A DNA stretch of 64,000 nt from Phenylobacterium soli (GTDB lineage: Bacteria > Pseudomonadota > Alphaproteobacteria > Caulobacterales > Caulobacteraceae): assembly GCF_003254475.1 (NCBI RefSeq), contig NZ_QFYQ01000001.1, forward strand, positions 558,001 through 622,000. The letters run 5' to 3'. Both the position numbers and the translations under genes were made by a program. A model generated the notes under the pieces. That model made no database searches. It was not told the DNA's origin and was given only the letters and a program-made list of their open reading frames with translations. Positions 9,558 through 16,800 of the stretch are shown piece by piece; positions within the stretch are counted from its first letter, which is position 1, and the number at the start of each line of letters is the position of its first letter.

Positions 9558-9625
9558 AGCTTGGTTCCAGATTTGCCCCAGGGCGCATCAGCCCCTTGTG
9601 GATAACTTGACTGGAACCACAAGCT
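9558..9625. promoter_or_regulatory. Imperfect inverted repeat upstream of comM
   Basis: The 161-bp gap between gshB and comM contains an inverted pair, AGCTTGGTTCCAG (9558-9570) and CTGGAACCACAAGCT (9611-9625), which match apart from a 2-base insertion. A second GTTCCAG stands at 9553-9559. This could be an operator or promoter element for comM; no known regulator is recognised. Confidence 0.25.
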
Positions 9626-9645
9626 GTAGGGGTCGGGAAGCAGAC

Positions 9646-10102
9646 ATGGCCGCTCGCGTCGTCACCCTGGCGTTCCAAGGCGTCGAGGCGGTCCGTGTCG
9701 AGGTGGAGGTGCAGCTCACCTCCGGGGAAGCGGCCTTCATCATCGTCGGCCTCGGCGACAAGGCCGTGACGGAAAGCCGGGAGCGGGTGCGCGCCGCCTT
9801 CGCCGGCCTCGGCCTCGCCTGGCCCGGCCGCCGCATCATCGCCAACCTGGCGCCCGCCGACCTGCCGAAGGTCGGCAGCCACTATGACCTGCCGATCGCC
9901 CTCGCCGTGATGGCGGCGATGGGGGTCATCCCGCCCGACGCGCTCGAGGGCTGGGCGGCGATGGGCGAGCTGTCGCTCGACGGCCGCATCGCCGCGGTGG
10001 CCGGCGCCCTGCCCGCCGCCATGGCCGCCGGCAGCCTCGACCTCGGCCTCATCTGCCCGGAGCCCTGCGGCGCCGAGGCCGCCTGGGCGGGCGAGACCCG
10101 TA
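9646..10102 (+). pseudogene. comM: comM (yifB) fragment 1: N-terminal domain of Mg-chelatase-like AAA ATPase
   Basis: ComM/YifB is a hexameric helicase that promotes branch migration during natural transformation. This piece encodes about 152 residues of the N-terminal domain, beginning MAARVVTLAFQGVEAVRVEV, then IIVGLGDKAVTESRERVRAA, IANLAPADLPKVGSHYDLPI and LICPEPCGAEAAWAGETR. Homology stops abruptly near 10100. A foreign stretch with an in-frame stop (10228-10230) follows. About 60 codons expected before the Walker A region are missing, so this is a deletion as well as an insertion. The gene is almost certainly non-functional. Confidence 0.92.
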
Positions 10103-10264
10103 GCCGGACACGCCACGATCCTGGAAGGTCATCGTCTCGTCCAACTCCAGACCATGGTCAGCCGCGTACTTGGTGGCCATGGCCCATTGGCGGCGGAAGC
10201 TGTCGCCCCGGGCTTGCTCAGGGGTGCTGAAGCGGACGTAGCTGTAGGCTCTTCGAGAGGTCAT
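10102..10264 (-). pseudogene. Remnant: N-terminus of a large serine recombinase (integrase)
   Basis: Reading on the minus strand from the ATG at 10264, about 54 residues match the start of resolvase-type recombinases: [20 protein letters not shown], then DSFRRQWAMATKYAADHGLE and TMTFQDRGVSGY. The Ser in YVRFST is the expected catalytic nucleophile. Similarity ends exactly where comM sequence begins (about 10102). The fragment lacks most of the catalytic domain and the whole DNA-binding part, so it is dead. It marks a former serine-integrase island in comM. Confidence 0.8.
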
Positions 10265-10290
10265 ACAGCCTCGTAGCAGTGGGGTCTCCA

Positions 10291-10583
10291 CGCCACAACC
10301 TGCTGTTCGTCGGCCCGCCGGGATCGGGCAAGTCGATGATGGCCCAGCGGCTGCCGGGCCTCTTGCCGCCGCTGACCTCCGAAGAGCTGCTCGAGACCTC
10401 GATGGTCCATTCGGTGGCCGGCCTGATCGCCCGTGGGCAGCTGACCCGCGCCCGGCCGTTCCGCAGCCCCCACCACTCGGCCAGCATGGCGGCCCTCACC
10501 GGCGGCGGTCTCAAGGCCAAGCCGGGCGAGGTCAGCCTGGCGCACAACGGCGTCCTGTTCCTCGACGAGCTGCCGGAGTTCTC
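10291..10583 (+). pseudogene. comM: comM fragment 2: Walker A/B part of the AAA domain
   Basis: The fragment resumes at [20 protein letters not shown] (Walker A) and continues through [38 protein letters not shown] and [16 protein letters not shown] (Walker B). It is then cut by the transposon at the codons for EFS. The reading phase equals that of fragment 1, but foreign sequence with a stop separates them. The last bases (10576-10583) are the left copy of the transposon target duplication. Confidence 0.92.
10576..10583. repeat. Left target-site duplication (GAGTTCTC)
   Basis: GAGTTCTC flanks the transposon on both sides (10576-10583 and 17346-17353). An 8-bp duplication is the norm for IS1595. 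The longest direct repeat at the junctions is 13 bp (10573-10585 and 17343-17355), because target and terminal bases coincide, so the exact duplication length cannot be settled from sequence alone. Confidence 0.8.
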
Positions 10584-10606
10584 CGGAATTATGTAGCAAA
10601 CACACC
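10584..10606 (+). repeat. Left terminal inverted repeat of the IS1595-type transposon
   Basis: The first 18 bases, CGGAATTATGTAGCAAAC, are identical to the reverse complement of the right end; bases 19-23 match at four of five positions. This is the expected substrate of the IS1595 transposase. Confidence 0.9.
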
Positions 10607-10787
10607 TAGGTCCTAACGACTGCCGCCAGAACGGCGGCGCACATCACCGGATTTGAGCCGAGCTACACGTGCCCTCAAAGCGGGGGCCCAGATGAATAAG
10701 TTCGTAATGCCTTTGGGGAACTCCAAACGTGCCAACGAACTGCAGCAAGCGTTGCCGTTGCGGCCGGAGTCTGGGCAGGATCGCGGC

Positions 10788-11471
10788 ATGCAGCGGATCA
10801 TTCGCTTCGTCCGCGAGGAGGTGTTGGCGGTCGTCCTCATCGTCGGGGGCGTAGCCGTTTTCATCTACAACGCAGTGAGCGGCGTCCTGCAGTTGCGGGA
10901 TTGGGGCATCCCTGGCTGGGGGTGGCAGATAATCTCTGCCGCCTTGGTGGGGGCGGGCCTTTTGGTCGTGGCCTATCGGCTCCATCAGCGCGTCGAGGCC
11001 GCTGAGCAAGTTTTGCGGTCTGCTCCGGAAGCCCGCGTCGTGGCGCCCCCGCGGTCCGGAACAACCGAGCCCACCACAGCACCAGCTCCAGTGGTCACAC
11101 CCCGCCATAATGCGGCGGACGGGCGCATTGCTCTCGCACTAGTGGACGCCAACCGGCGAAAGATCATCGCAGAGTGGGGGAAGGTCGGCTCGTTCGAACT
11201 CTGGGAGGCGGCAAGCCTATTTGCAGAAGAATTGCCGCCAACGAATGCGCTGTTCCCACGGAGCGACGCTGCCAACGCCAAGTTGGCCATGCTCAAGGCC
11301 GCAGTTCATGACGGAGAACTTCCACGGGCTCCGCTAAGCGGGATTGACGCCACCTTGGCCAAGTTCGGCAGCATCAGCATAGACGACCACACACGGATTA
11401 GGAGGAGCGATCTGGTCGAATACGCGGAGGCGAAGTGCCAGCGCCCAGCCTTCCTATTCCCAGAGCCCTAA
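10788..11471 (+). CDS. Hypothetical two-helix membrane protein (transposon passenger)
   Basis: I do not recognise this protein. From the ATG at 10788 (AGGA about 8 bases upstream) it has 227 residues. An N-terminal basic start MQRIIRFVREE is followed by two transmembrane helices, VLAVVLIVGGVAVFIYNAVS and WGWQIISAALVGAGLLVVAY. Next come a Pro/Thr/Ala-rich linker and a soluble C-terminal domain with SFELWEAASLFAEELPPTNA and LAKFGSISIDDHTRIRRSDL. An upstream ATG at 10653 would extend it by 45 residues. It stands alone near the left end of the transposon. A membrane-anchored effector or sensor is possible but unproven. Confidence 0.65.
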   Translation: MQRIIRFVREEVLAVVLIVGGVAVFIYNAVSGVLQLRDWGIPGWGWQIISAALVGAGLLVVAYRLHQRVEAAEQVLRSAPEARVVAPPRSGTTEPTTAPAPVVTPRHNAADGRIALALVDANRRKIIAEWGKVGSFELWEAASLFAEELPPTNALFPRSDAANAKLAMLKAAVHDGELPRAPLSGIDATLAKFGSISIDDHTRIRRSDLVEYAEAKCQRPAFLFPEP

Positions 11472-11731
11472 TCTTCCACCCAACTCGACCTCGGCGTCGG
11501 CTGGTGGCTCACCAGTTTGCGCCAGAGAGAAATGAGCATCTCGATCCGGATGCACGTTGACTCTTTTGTGATTCGGAGTCTGCGCGGTTGATTCGTGCCG
11601 AATCGCTCGCTAGTATTCCGGAGCGTGCGACACGGTGAATCTCCAGGCCGTGGCCGGATTGGTTAATAGCTGATCCAATTGGCATTATGTGGGGGAATAC
11701 TGGAGTCCCCACCGCGCGGCTTATGGACGGC
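11472..11731. other. Non-coding gap inside the transposon with small dyads
   Basis: No convincing gene is seen in this 260-bp stretch between two converging passenger genes. It holds a perfect dyad GATTCG-TGC-CGAATC (11590-11604) and a looser GACTC...GAGTC pair just upstream (about 11559-11580). These might serve as a terminator or protein-binding site. Confidence 0.3.
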
Positions 11732-12133
11732 TCATGCCGTCCATTTGTCTTTTCGGAGGACCGGATATTTTCGAGTCTTCCGATTCACTTCCAAATTGTT
11801 CGTTTTGTAAAACGTGCAGACATAGAGTCGTCGCGTGTCTTTCGAACACTTTACTGCAGCCTGAAACCAGCCCCGCGGGGTTAGGTGCATGAACAGAATG
11901 TGGTTCGGTCGGTCCAGCAGCGCGCGACCATAGTCAACCACGTCAAACAAGTAGCCGAAGTCATCGTGCCTCGTCCCGTGCTGGGCAAAGGCCTTCATCA
12001 CATAATCGTGGCGATAGAAGACCTTATCTGACGCGGCATTGAGATGCGCGACCATATCGGCCGAAAGCTGCGCGACAGCGATCTCTTTGCCCTGCCCGTG
12101 CCGCAGGAAAAGCTTCCAATCCCTAGGGTACAT
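11732..12133 (-). CDS. Hypothetical protein, possibly nuclease-toxin-like (transposon passenger)
   Basis: The 133-residue product from the ATG at 12133 has balanced, non-shadow-like composition: MYPRDWKLFLRHGQGKEIAV, HLNAASDKVFYRHDYVMKAF, DDFGYLFDVVDYGRALLDRP, HILFMHLTPRGWFQAAVKCS and RRLYVCTFYKTNNLEVNRKT. The order of a helical N-part and a beta-rich C-part with conserved-looking His, Thr and Lys is loosely like the phage-associated Barnase/EndoU/ColicinE5-RelE-like (PBECR) nucleases, but this is a weak impression. The ATG at 12169 would add 12 residues. No neighbouring antitoxin is evident. It is transcribed towards the 260-bp gap 11472-11731. Confidence 0.5.
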   Translation of the reverse strand: MYPRDWKLFLRHGQGKEIAVAQLSADMVAHLNAASDKVFYRHDYVMKAFAQHGTRHDDFGYLFDVVDYGRALLDRPNHILFMHLTPRGWFQAAVKCSKDTRRLYVCTFYKTNNLEVNRKTRKYPVLRKDKWTA

Positions 12134-12308
12134 CACACGACAACTACGCGATGACTCAGTCCGACTCAATTCGGCCGCCGCAAGAGCCTCGGGCTTTGAC
12201 GTCGGGAGAGAGAGCGATCCAATTGAGGCGCGGGCGGCAGTCTCCGCTGAGCCTTGGCCATACCCCCCCTTTAAGCGTTCGTAAGCAAAGCTCAGTCAGC
12301 CTGCGCCC

Positions 12309-12728
12309 ATGGCCACGCTTCCGCGATGGAAATTGGCGGAGATGTATCGGCGCAGGCTTGCGCGCTATGAGGAGACTATGGCCAAGGCGGAGGAGTTGCG
12401 CCGCGAACTCCAAGAGATGGGAGCTGAGCTTATAGCGCGAGGCTTTCCCCTTAGCCCCCGAGAACTCTCGCCGGCGCCGCCAAAACGAGAGAACAAGCCC
12501 CCTGGGTATTGGTCTCAAGCCGCGCTCACAGTCCTGCGCAAAGCGACTGGGCCAATGACAACGAACGAGGTGGCGGAGGCAGTTCGCGCTATGCGCGGCG
12601 TCGACTCCACCGACACACTCACCATCGCCCGTATCGTAGCCGCCGTGGACAGCGCACTTAAGAGACGGGCAGAGAGTGGGCTCATCCTCTCTGAGGGCGA
12701 GAAGCCGAAGCGATGGCGGCTCCCGTAG
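12309..12728 (+). CDS. Coiled-coil plus winged-helix-like small protein A (transposon passenger)
   Basis: The 139-residue protein begins with an amphipathic coiled-coil stretch, MYRRRLARYEETMAKAEELR and RELQEMGAELIARGF. A linker follows, then a probable winged-helix segment: WSQAALTVLRKATGPMTTNE, VAEAVRAMRG, RIVAAVDSALKRRAESGLIL and EKPKRWRLP. The phrase GPMTTNEVAEAVRAMRG parallels GPVTSRDIARRLMTERG in the gene at 16784-17278, so the two share an architecture. Function is unknown; DNA binding is inferred. Its 3' end overlaps the convergent transposase by 47 bp. Confidence 0.6.
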   Translation: MATLPRWKLAEMYRRRLARYEETMAKAEELRRELQEMGAELIARGFPLSPRELSPAPPKRENKPPGYWSQAALTVLRKATGPMTTNEVAEAVRAMRGVDSTDTLTIARIVAAVDSALKRRAESGLILSEGEKPKRWRLP

Positions 12729-13749
12729 CCCTCCTACGTTTGCGCCAGGAGTAGCCCACCCACTCCGACGGGGCGCGCCGTATCACGGCGCGACACATGG
12801 ATTCCCAGCGAGCTTTGTCGCTGCATAGACGGTGGTTGTGTCTCCACGCGAGTTCGTCCCCATATCGTGAAAAGTACGGCCCGGCGACCTTGTGGTAGAC
12901 ACCAATCTGTGAGCGACGCATTTCGGAGAAGAAGCTTTCAGCCTGATTAGTGTTCGCTTCTTGCGAAACATACTCTTTGCTGTGATTGACGGTCTTCACG
13001 TCAAAGAATGCATGCAGATCATTCCACCCGGGCATCGAGTCCGTGTAGACTGTAGCTGACCGATCAACGTGTTCGAGAATGAACGGTTTGGCGTCGCTCT
13101 CCCGCTTAACGACGGTAGTTCGAACGCGACCGCCGCGTTCCGCGGCGACGACCAAGACTTTCTTCCGCTTCGGCGAGCGATATGGATACTTGCGATGGTC
13201 TTTGGCGTCGGCCCTGATGTTGCGCGGCCGAATATGGCCGCCGAACTCCGCTCCGTCGATTTCGACGGAGCCGCTTAGCTTGGGGATGTCGCGGGTCGCT
13301 ATGAACTCACGCAGCATGTGAGCCATCCGCCACGCAGTTCGATAGTTCACCTGAAGAACGTGGCTTAGATGGACGGCGCTTGTTCCGGCGGGGCTTTGAC
13401 TAAAGATGGCGATCCCGCAGAGTATCTTGTTGAAGCTTAGCTTTCGCCGGTGAAACGGAGTTCCAGTCGTGAGGCTGAATCGACGCGCGCACCGTTTGCA
13501 TTTGAATTCGGCGCGAACTTTGTATTCATGCGCGGCATCGCATTGGCATCGGGGGCAGACCGGCCGCCCATCTGTCGCAGCAAACAGTATAGCTCGAAAC
13601 TGCTTTCGAGCCTCTTCCTCGGAGAGGCGAGCGATACTCAATGGACTTAAGTCCCGTGAGGCCGCGGATAGGCGATAGTTCTGCGCCAACGTGCATCCGT
13701 AGATCGTTATCCGTCGATTTACGGACGAGACGGGCGTTATCAATGCCAC
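12682..13749 (-). CDS. IS1595-family (ISXO2-like) transposase
   Basis: The 355-residue protein carries the family zinc ribbon (CPRC at 65-68 and CKRC at 84-87). The DDE-type core follows, with Asp in SVEIDGAEFGG (165), Asp in VYTDSMPGW (237) and the NTNQAESFFSEMRR segment supplying the Asn/Glu position (268-271). The typical ending GVYHKVAGPYFSRYGDELAW RHNHR is present. The first 35 or so residues before SIARLSEEEARKQF are not typical, so the true start may lie downstream. The protein looks intact, and together with perfect ends it suggests a recently active element. Confidence 0.9.
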   Translation of the reverse strand: MALITPVSSVNRRITIYGCTLAQNYRLSAASRDLSPLSIARLSEEEARKQFRAILFAATDGRPVCPRCQCDAAHEYKVRAEFKCKRCARRFSLTTGTPFHRRKLSFNKILCGIAIFSQSPAGTSAVHLSHVLQVNYRTAWRMAHMLREFIATRDIPKLSGSVEIDGAEFGGHIRPRNIRADAKDHRKYPYRSPKRKKVLVVAAERGGRVRTTVVKRESDAKPFILEHVDRSATVYTDSMPGWNDLHAFFDVKTVNHSKEYVSQEANTNQAESFFSEMRRSQIGVYHKVAGPYFSRYGDELAWRHNHRLCSDKARWESMCRAVIRRAPSEWVGYSWRKRRRATGAAIASASRPQRG

Positions 13750-13997
13750 CCGCTACGTGTATCCTATCCCACGACTCCAATATCGTGACACGTGGCACTA
13801 TCTATACATGCGATAAGGTGTCATTATTTACTGGCGGCGCCCGATAAGGTGACGCACGCACAACATTTCGTGATCGTTGCGCGCGTTTGTCCCATGCATG
13901 ACCCCACCGGGGCGCAACATGTCGCCATGCTGTCGCCTTAGCTGTGCTATGCGGTCGCTGACGCGTCGTCTCCCTGTCGCAGGAATTCAAGTTAGCC
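13750..13997. promoter_or_regulatory. Divergent regulatory gap with direct repeat CGATAAGGTG
   Basis: This 248-bp gap separates the transposase and Xre start codons. The 10-mer CGATAAGGTG occurs twice in the same orientation, at 13811-13820 and 13842-13851, 31 bp apart (about three helical turns). This is the kind of arrangement used by a dimeric regulator. The Xre protein encoded immediately downstream is the obvious candidate ligand, possibly repressing both itself and the transposase (inference). Confidence 0.4.
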
Positions 13998-14747
13998 ATG
14001 GCTTCACTGAGAAAGCGAAGGAGCCAAGCAGTGCAGTGCGATGCGGAGAAGATTGTGAGCCTTCGGAAAGCCCGCGCCATGACTCAGGAGAAGCTCGCGC
14101 TGCTCGCGCGGGTGGAACGGAGAACGGTCCAGCGCGCCGAGGCCGGCGCCGCCGTCTCGGCCGAAACGTTGGCGGACCTCGCGGCTGCCTTGGGAGTACC
14201 GCCAGACGCGCTTCTTGCACGGGCGGAGCCAGGCGAGGACGAAAACCAACAGGAGGGCTGGGTTACCGCTCGACCTGTCGAGTCTGGGCGCAAACTGCTC
14301 GAAGATCTCAAGGCGGCGCGCTTGGCCAGCCTGGAGTATGAAGTCGAGCCCACCCGTGAGAATCTTTCTCTGCTCAAGAATGTCGTGAGCGACTTGGCGC
14401 AGCACCTACCGCCCGATCCGTGGGACGAGGCGCCGATCCACGAGCCGCGGCAGTTTCCCTCGGTGGTGCAGCAGTTGGAGAGCATCGCCAATTTGAACGA
14501 GCGCCTCAGGGAGCTTGAGGCGGAGGGGCTCGCCTTGTTCATGGCTCAGCACGTTGAGGCCGCGGTTATGCCGATCTACGGCCTCGACGAGGGACACTAT
14601 TACACGACCCACGGCCAGCGGCCGGAGCTGGTTCGAGTTGTGCGCCTCGTGTTGGGTCGTGCGTCCGCCGACAAGATGAAAGTCCCGCGTCGTCGCGAAT
14701 GGCCTGTTCAGATCGTCGAAGAACTCGAAGACGAGGTGCCATTCTAA
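13998..14747 (+). CDS. Xre-family regulator with unknown C-terminal domain (transposon passenger)
   Basis: The 249-residue protein has an Xre helix-turn-helix at about residues 17-72 (EKIVSLRKARAMTQEKLALL, RVERRTVQRAEAGAAVSAET, LADLAAALGVPPDALLARAE). A 170-residue C-terminal part of unknown type follows, with DLAQHLPPDPWDEAPI, FPSVVQQLESIANLNERLRE and MPIYGLDEGHYYTTHGQRPE. It is transcribed divergently from the transposase and convergently with the GIY-YIG/DUF2130 operon. Control of transposition or of the operon is a reasonable guess. Confidence 0.75.
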   Translation: MASLRKRRSQAVQCDAEKIVSLRKARAMTQEKLALLARVERRTVQRAEAGAAVSAETLADLAAALGVPPDALLARAEPGEDENQQEGWVTARPVESGRKLLEDLKAARLASLEYEVEPTRENLSLLKNVVSDLAQHLPPDPWDEAPIHEPRQFPSVVQQLESIANLNERLRELEAEGLALFMAQHVEAAVMPIYGLDEGHYYTTHGQRPELVRVVRLVLGRASADKMKVPRRREWPVQIVEELEDEVPF

Positions 14748-14760
14748 GGAGCGGGCGTGG

Positions 14761-14985
14761 CTACTGCCGAATGTTGCGATCTCCGGCGGCGAAGTTGAGC
14801 TTCCATACAAGCTTCTCCGCCTTCGCCGCGGTAAGGCCCATCTGAGGCGCTCGCCCTAGGACGACGGTGTGACCAGTCCAAATATCAACCACCGACATGC
14901 CCTCCTCCGTGCGCTCCACAGCATAGCGCGCCCGTCGGAACGCAGGGGGGGCCATCTTAGCGGCGTCGGTCATGCGCTTGCCCAC
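14761..14985 (-). CDS. Small unknown protein, last gene of the GIY-YIG/DUF2130 operon
   Basis: The 74-residue product (GTG at 14985, or ATG at 14973) includes FRRARYAVERTEEGMSVVDI, WTGHTVVLGRAPQMGLTAAK and AEKLVWKLNFAAGD. The GTG shares one base with the DUF2130 stop codon, so translation is probably coupled. The sequence looks like a small beta-rich domain followed by a helix. No family is recognised. Confidence 0.6.
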   Translation of the reverse strand: MGKRMTDAAKMAPPAFRRARYAVERTEEGMSVVDIWTGHTVVLGRAPQMGLTAAKAEKLVWKLNFAAGDRNIRQ

Positions 14986-16250
14986 TATTCAGGAGATTCA
15001 AGCAAGAGCACGTCCAACGCAGCGATCTCCTTCAGGCTCTTGCCCGCAATGCCTTGAAGATCGCCGTACATCCCGGCGGTTGACTCGATCACTGCGCGAA
15101 TTTGCTCCTCGCGTTTCGCCCACAGCCGGGTCATCGTTGTCCGCTCCTTCTGCAGATCGGCCTGCATCTCTGTAAAGCGTTCCACGATGGCCTCGACGCG
15201 GTGCCTGAACCGCGACCCCGTAAGATATGCATAGATCATCTCGGTCTTGGTCTGCTGGCCTTCGCTCGCCTGCCGGGCCGCGGCCAGCGCAATGATCGAC
15301 TCCCGCAATGCCAATGCGACCGGGACGGCGCATTTCGGCTCAGCCACCCAGACGCCGTCCACCAAGTCGAAGTTCGTGAGCATGTCTTTTGGAAGGGCGT
15401 GAGAGATAATCAGGGAGACGTCGGCGTTCGCCGCGCGTTGGTCGCCGCGGACTTTAGTGAGCCATCCATCGCTCCAGTTTTTGGTGCGCTTGATCTCCCA
15501 CAGGATCGAGCCGCACACTTGACCGCCAGGGCCGCGCACACGCTGGATGAGGTCGCCGCCGAACTCCCCCTTTGGAACGGCGTCGATGTCATCGTGAGGG
15601 AACTTCGACCTCAGCAGGCTTTCAAGCTCTAGCTCTTGGACCTCGCCTTGGAGCTGCTGCGACCCTTGCTCCGCTTTGCGCTTAAGGTCCTCGATCTGGC
15701 GCTGCATGGAGGCGATCGTCTCCTCCTTCTCCCGAACCTTCAACTGGAGGGCCTGCTCAGCTTCGAGCTTGGCTTTGTCCCGCACTGAGCCAAGCATTTC
15801 TTGGACTCGTTTTTCGATGGTCAGGTCGAGTTCACGCTTTTCGTCATCCAGCGCGCGTTGCTTCTTCAAAAGGTCGGCTTGCACCTGCTGCGCTTCGGCG
15901 AGCTTGGCTTCCCGCTGCTGCAGCACGGTCTGCAGATCGGCGATGGAGCGATCCTTTTCCTGCAAGTCGGTTTCGATGAGCGCGCGAGCCTTGCGCGCCT
16001 CTTGCTCGGCGATCTTGGCCCTAGCTTCCTCCACCTTGGCGCCGACCAATTCCTCGACTTCGGCACGCTGCTGGGCAAGCGCCTCACGTTCTTTCTCCAG
16101 GGCAGATTCGCGCGCCGCAACTTCCTCATCCTTCTTGACCAACTGCGCTTGGAATTCTTGGCGCGTAGCAGCGATCAACGGAGCGGCAAGGGATTCGGTG
16201 AGCTTAATTTCGTGTTTGCAGTTCGGGCAGGTGATCGTCGGCTCGCTCAT
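14985..16250 (-). CDS. DUF2130 protein: coiled coil plus PD-(D/E)xK-like core (transposon passenger)
   Basis: The 421-residue protein starts with a short CPNCKHEIKL knuckle (only two Cys). A long charged coiled coil follows (about residues 35-205), then the DUF2130 domain. There, a candidate Asp in FGGDLIQRVRG (233) followed by ILWEIKRTKNW (E252, K254) gives the D...ExK signature of PD-(D/E)xK nucleases, and a Gln/Asp-rich stretch KVRGDQRAANADVSLIISHA comes next. The catalytic reading is my inference; DUF2130 itself is recognised from the overall pattern. It lies 16 bp downstream of the GIY-YIG gene and is coupled to the 74-residue gene behind it. Confidence 0.82.
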   Translation of the reverse strand: MSEPTITCPNCKHEIKLTESLAAPLIAATRQEFQAQLVKKDEEVAARESALEKEREALAQQRAEVEELVGAKVEEARAKIAEQEARKARALIETDLQEKDRSIADLQTVLQQREAKLAEAQQVQADLLKKQRALDDEKRELDLTIEKRVQEMLGSVRDKAKLEAEQALQLKVREKEETIASMQRQIEDLKRKAEQGSQQLQGEVQELELESLLRSKFPHDDIDAVPKGEFGGDLIQRVRGPGGQVCGSILWEIKRTKNWSDGWLTKVRGDQRAANADVSLIISHALPKDMLTNFDLVDGVWVAEPKCAVPVALALRESIIALAAARQASEGQQTKTEMIYAYLTGSRFRHRVEAIVERFTEMQADLQKERTTMTRLWAKREEQIRAVIESTAGMYGDLQGIAGKSLKEIAALDVLLLESPE

Positions 16251-16266
16251 CAGAGTCCTCCCATTC

Positions 16267-16800
16267 TCAACTCAGGCGCAGGTGCGGAAAATGCTGCGCA
16301 CACCAATGGCGACAGTCCCCGGGTCTGGCGCTACCCAGGGTGATGTTGAAGCATGTCTTACCTACCCGCATCCATTTTCGCTCGGCCTCTCGGAATTCAT
16401 CCGTTACGGCGTGTCCCGTCCACGTCTCCGCGATCAACCACTCGCGAATGCGCTGACTCAGAATTCCGATGTCTTCAGCAGGTGACCCCGCAATGATGTG
16501 GAAGCGCAGCTCCGCGGCCAGAATCGTGCTCACGAGGTTGCTCGATCGGTAGCCGCCCAGGTGCGAATGGATGCGCGCCCGCAGGTTTAAAGTGGAGCCC
16601 AGGTAGAGGGCATCTAGCCCGCCCACCTTCAGACGGTGCTCTATCTGATGCGCTGAAAAGCGGAGCGAGCGCATGATATCGGCTCCCCTTGGCGACAGGA
16701 AAACGTAGACGCCGGGCGCCTCTGGAATCGCTCTAGGGTGGCGCTTGATGACGGCTGTCGGGGCTATCTCTAGAGGATGCGGGTTAGCCATGGCGGTCAT
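16267..16800 (-). CDS. GIY-YIG nuclease-family protein (transposon passenger)
   Basis: The 177-residue protein has the full set of GIY-YIG positions: GVY at 30-32 (PEAPGVYVFLSPRG), YLG at 66-68 (LDALYLGSTLNLRARIHSHL), Arg at 74/76, the acidic residue at about 120 (QRIREWLIAET) and a terminal Asn at 152 (KTCFNITLG). It could cut or nick DNA as a stand-alone nuclease. I used the ATG at 16800, which overlaps the end of the upstream winged-helix gene; an ATG at 16791 is equally possible. It shares an operon with the DUF2130 gene, which may encode a second nuclease. Confidence 0.8.
   Translation of the reverse strand: MTAMANPHPLEIAPTAVIKRHPRAIPEAPGVYVFLSPRGADIMRSLRFSAHQIEHRLKVGGLDALYLGSTLNLRARIHSHLGGYRSSNLVSTILAAELRFHIIAGSPAEDIGILSQRIREWLIAETWTGHAVTDEFREAERKWMRVGKTCFNITLGSARPGDCRHWCAQHFPHLRLS

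Noticed and set aside
10573-10585. A 13-bp target duplication for the transposon
   Set aside because: The 13-bp direct repeat at both junctions includes bases that belong to the element ends. IS1595 elements duplicate 8 bp, and with 8 bp both ends start with the same CGGAATT, so GAGTTCTC is the simplest reading. A 10-bp duplication is not excluded.
12039-12435. Plus-strand open frames overlapping the unknown passenger gene and its upstream region
   Set aside because: They are Ser/Arg-rich, lack ribosome sites and overlap a better minus-strand gene.
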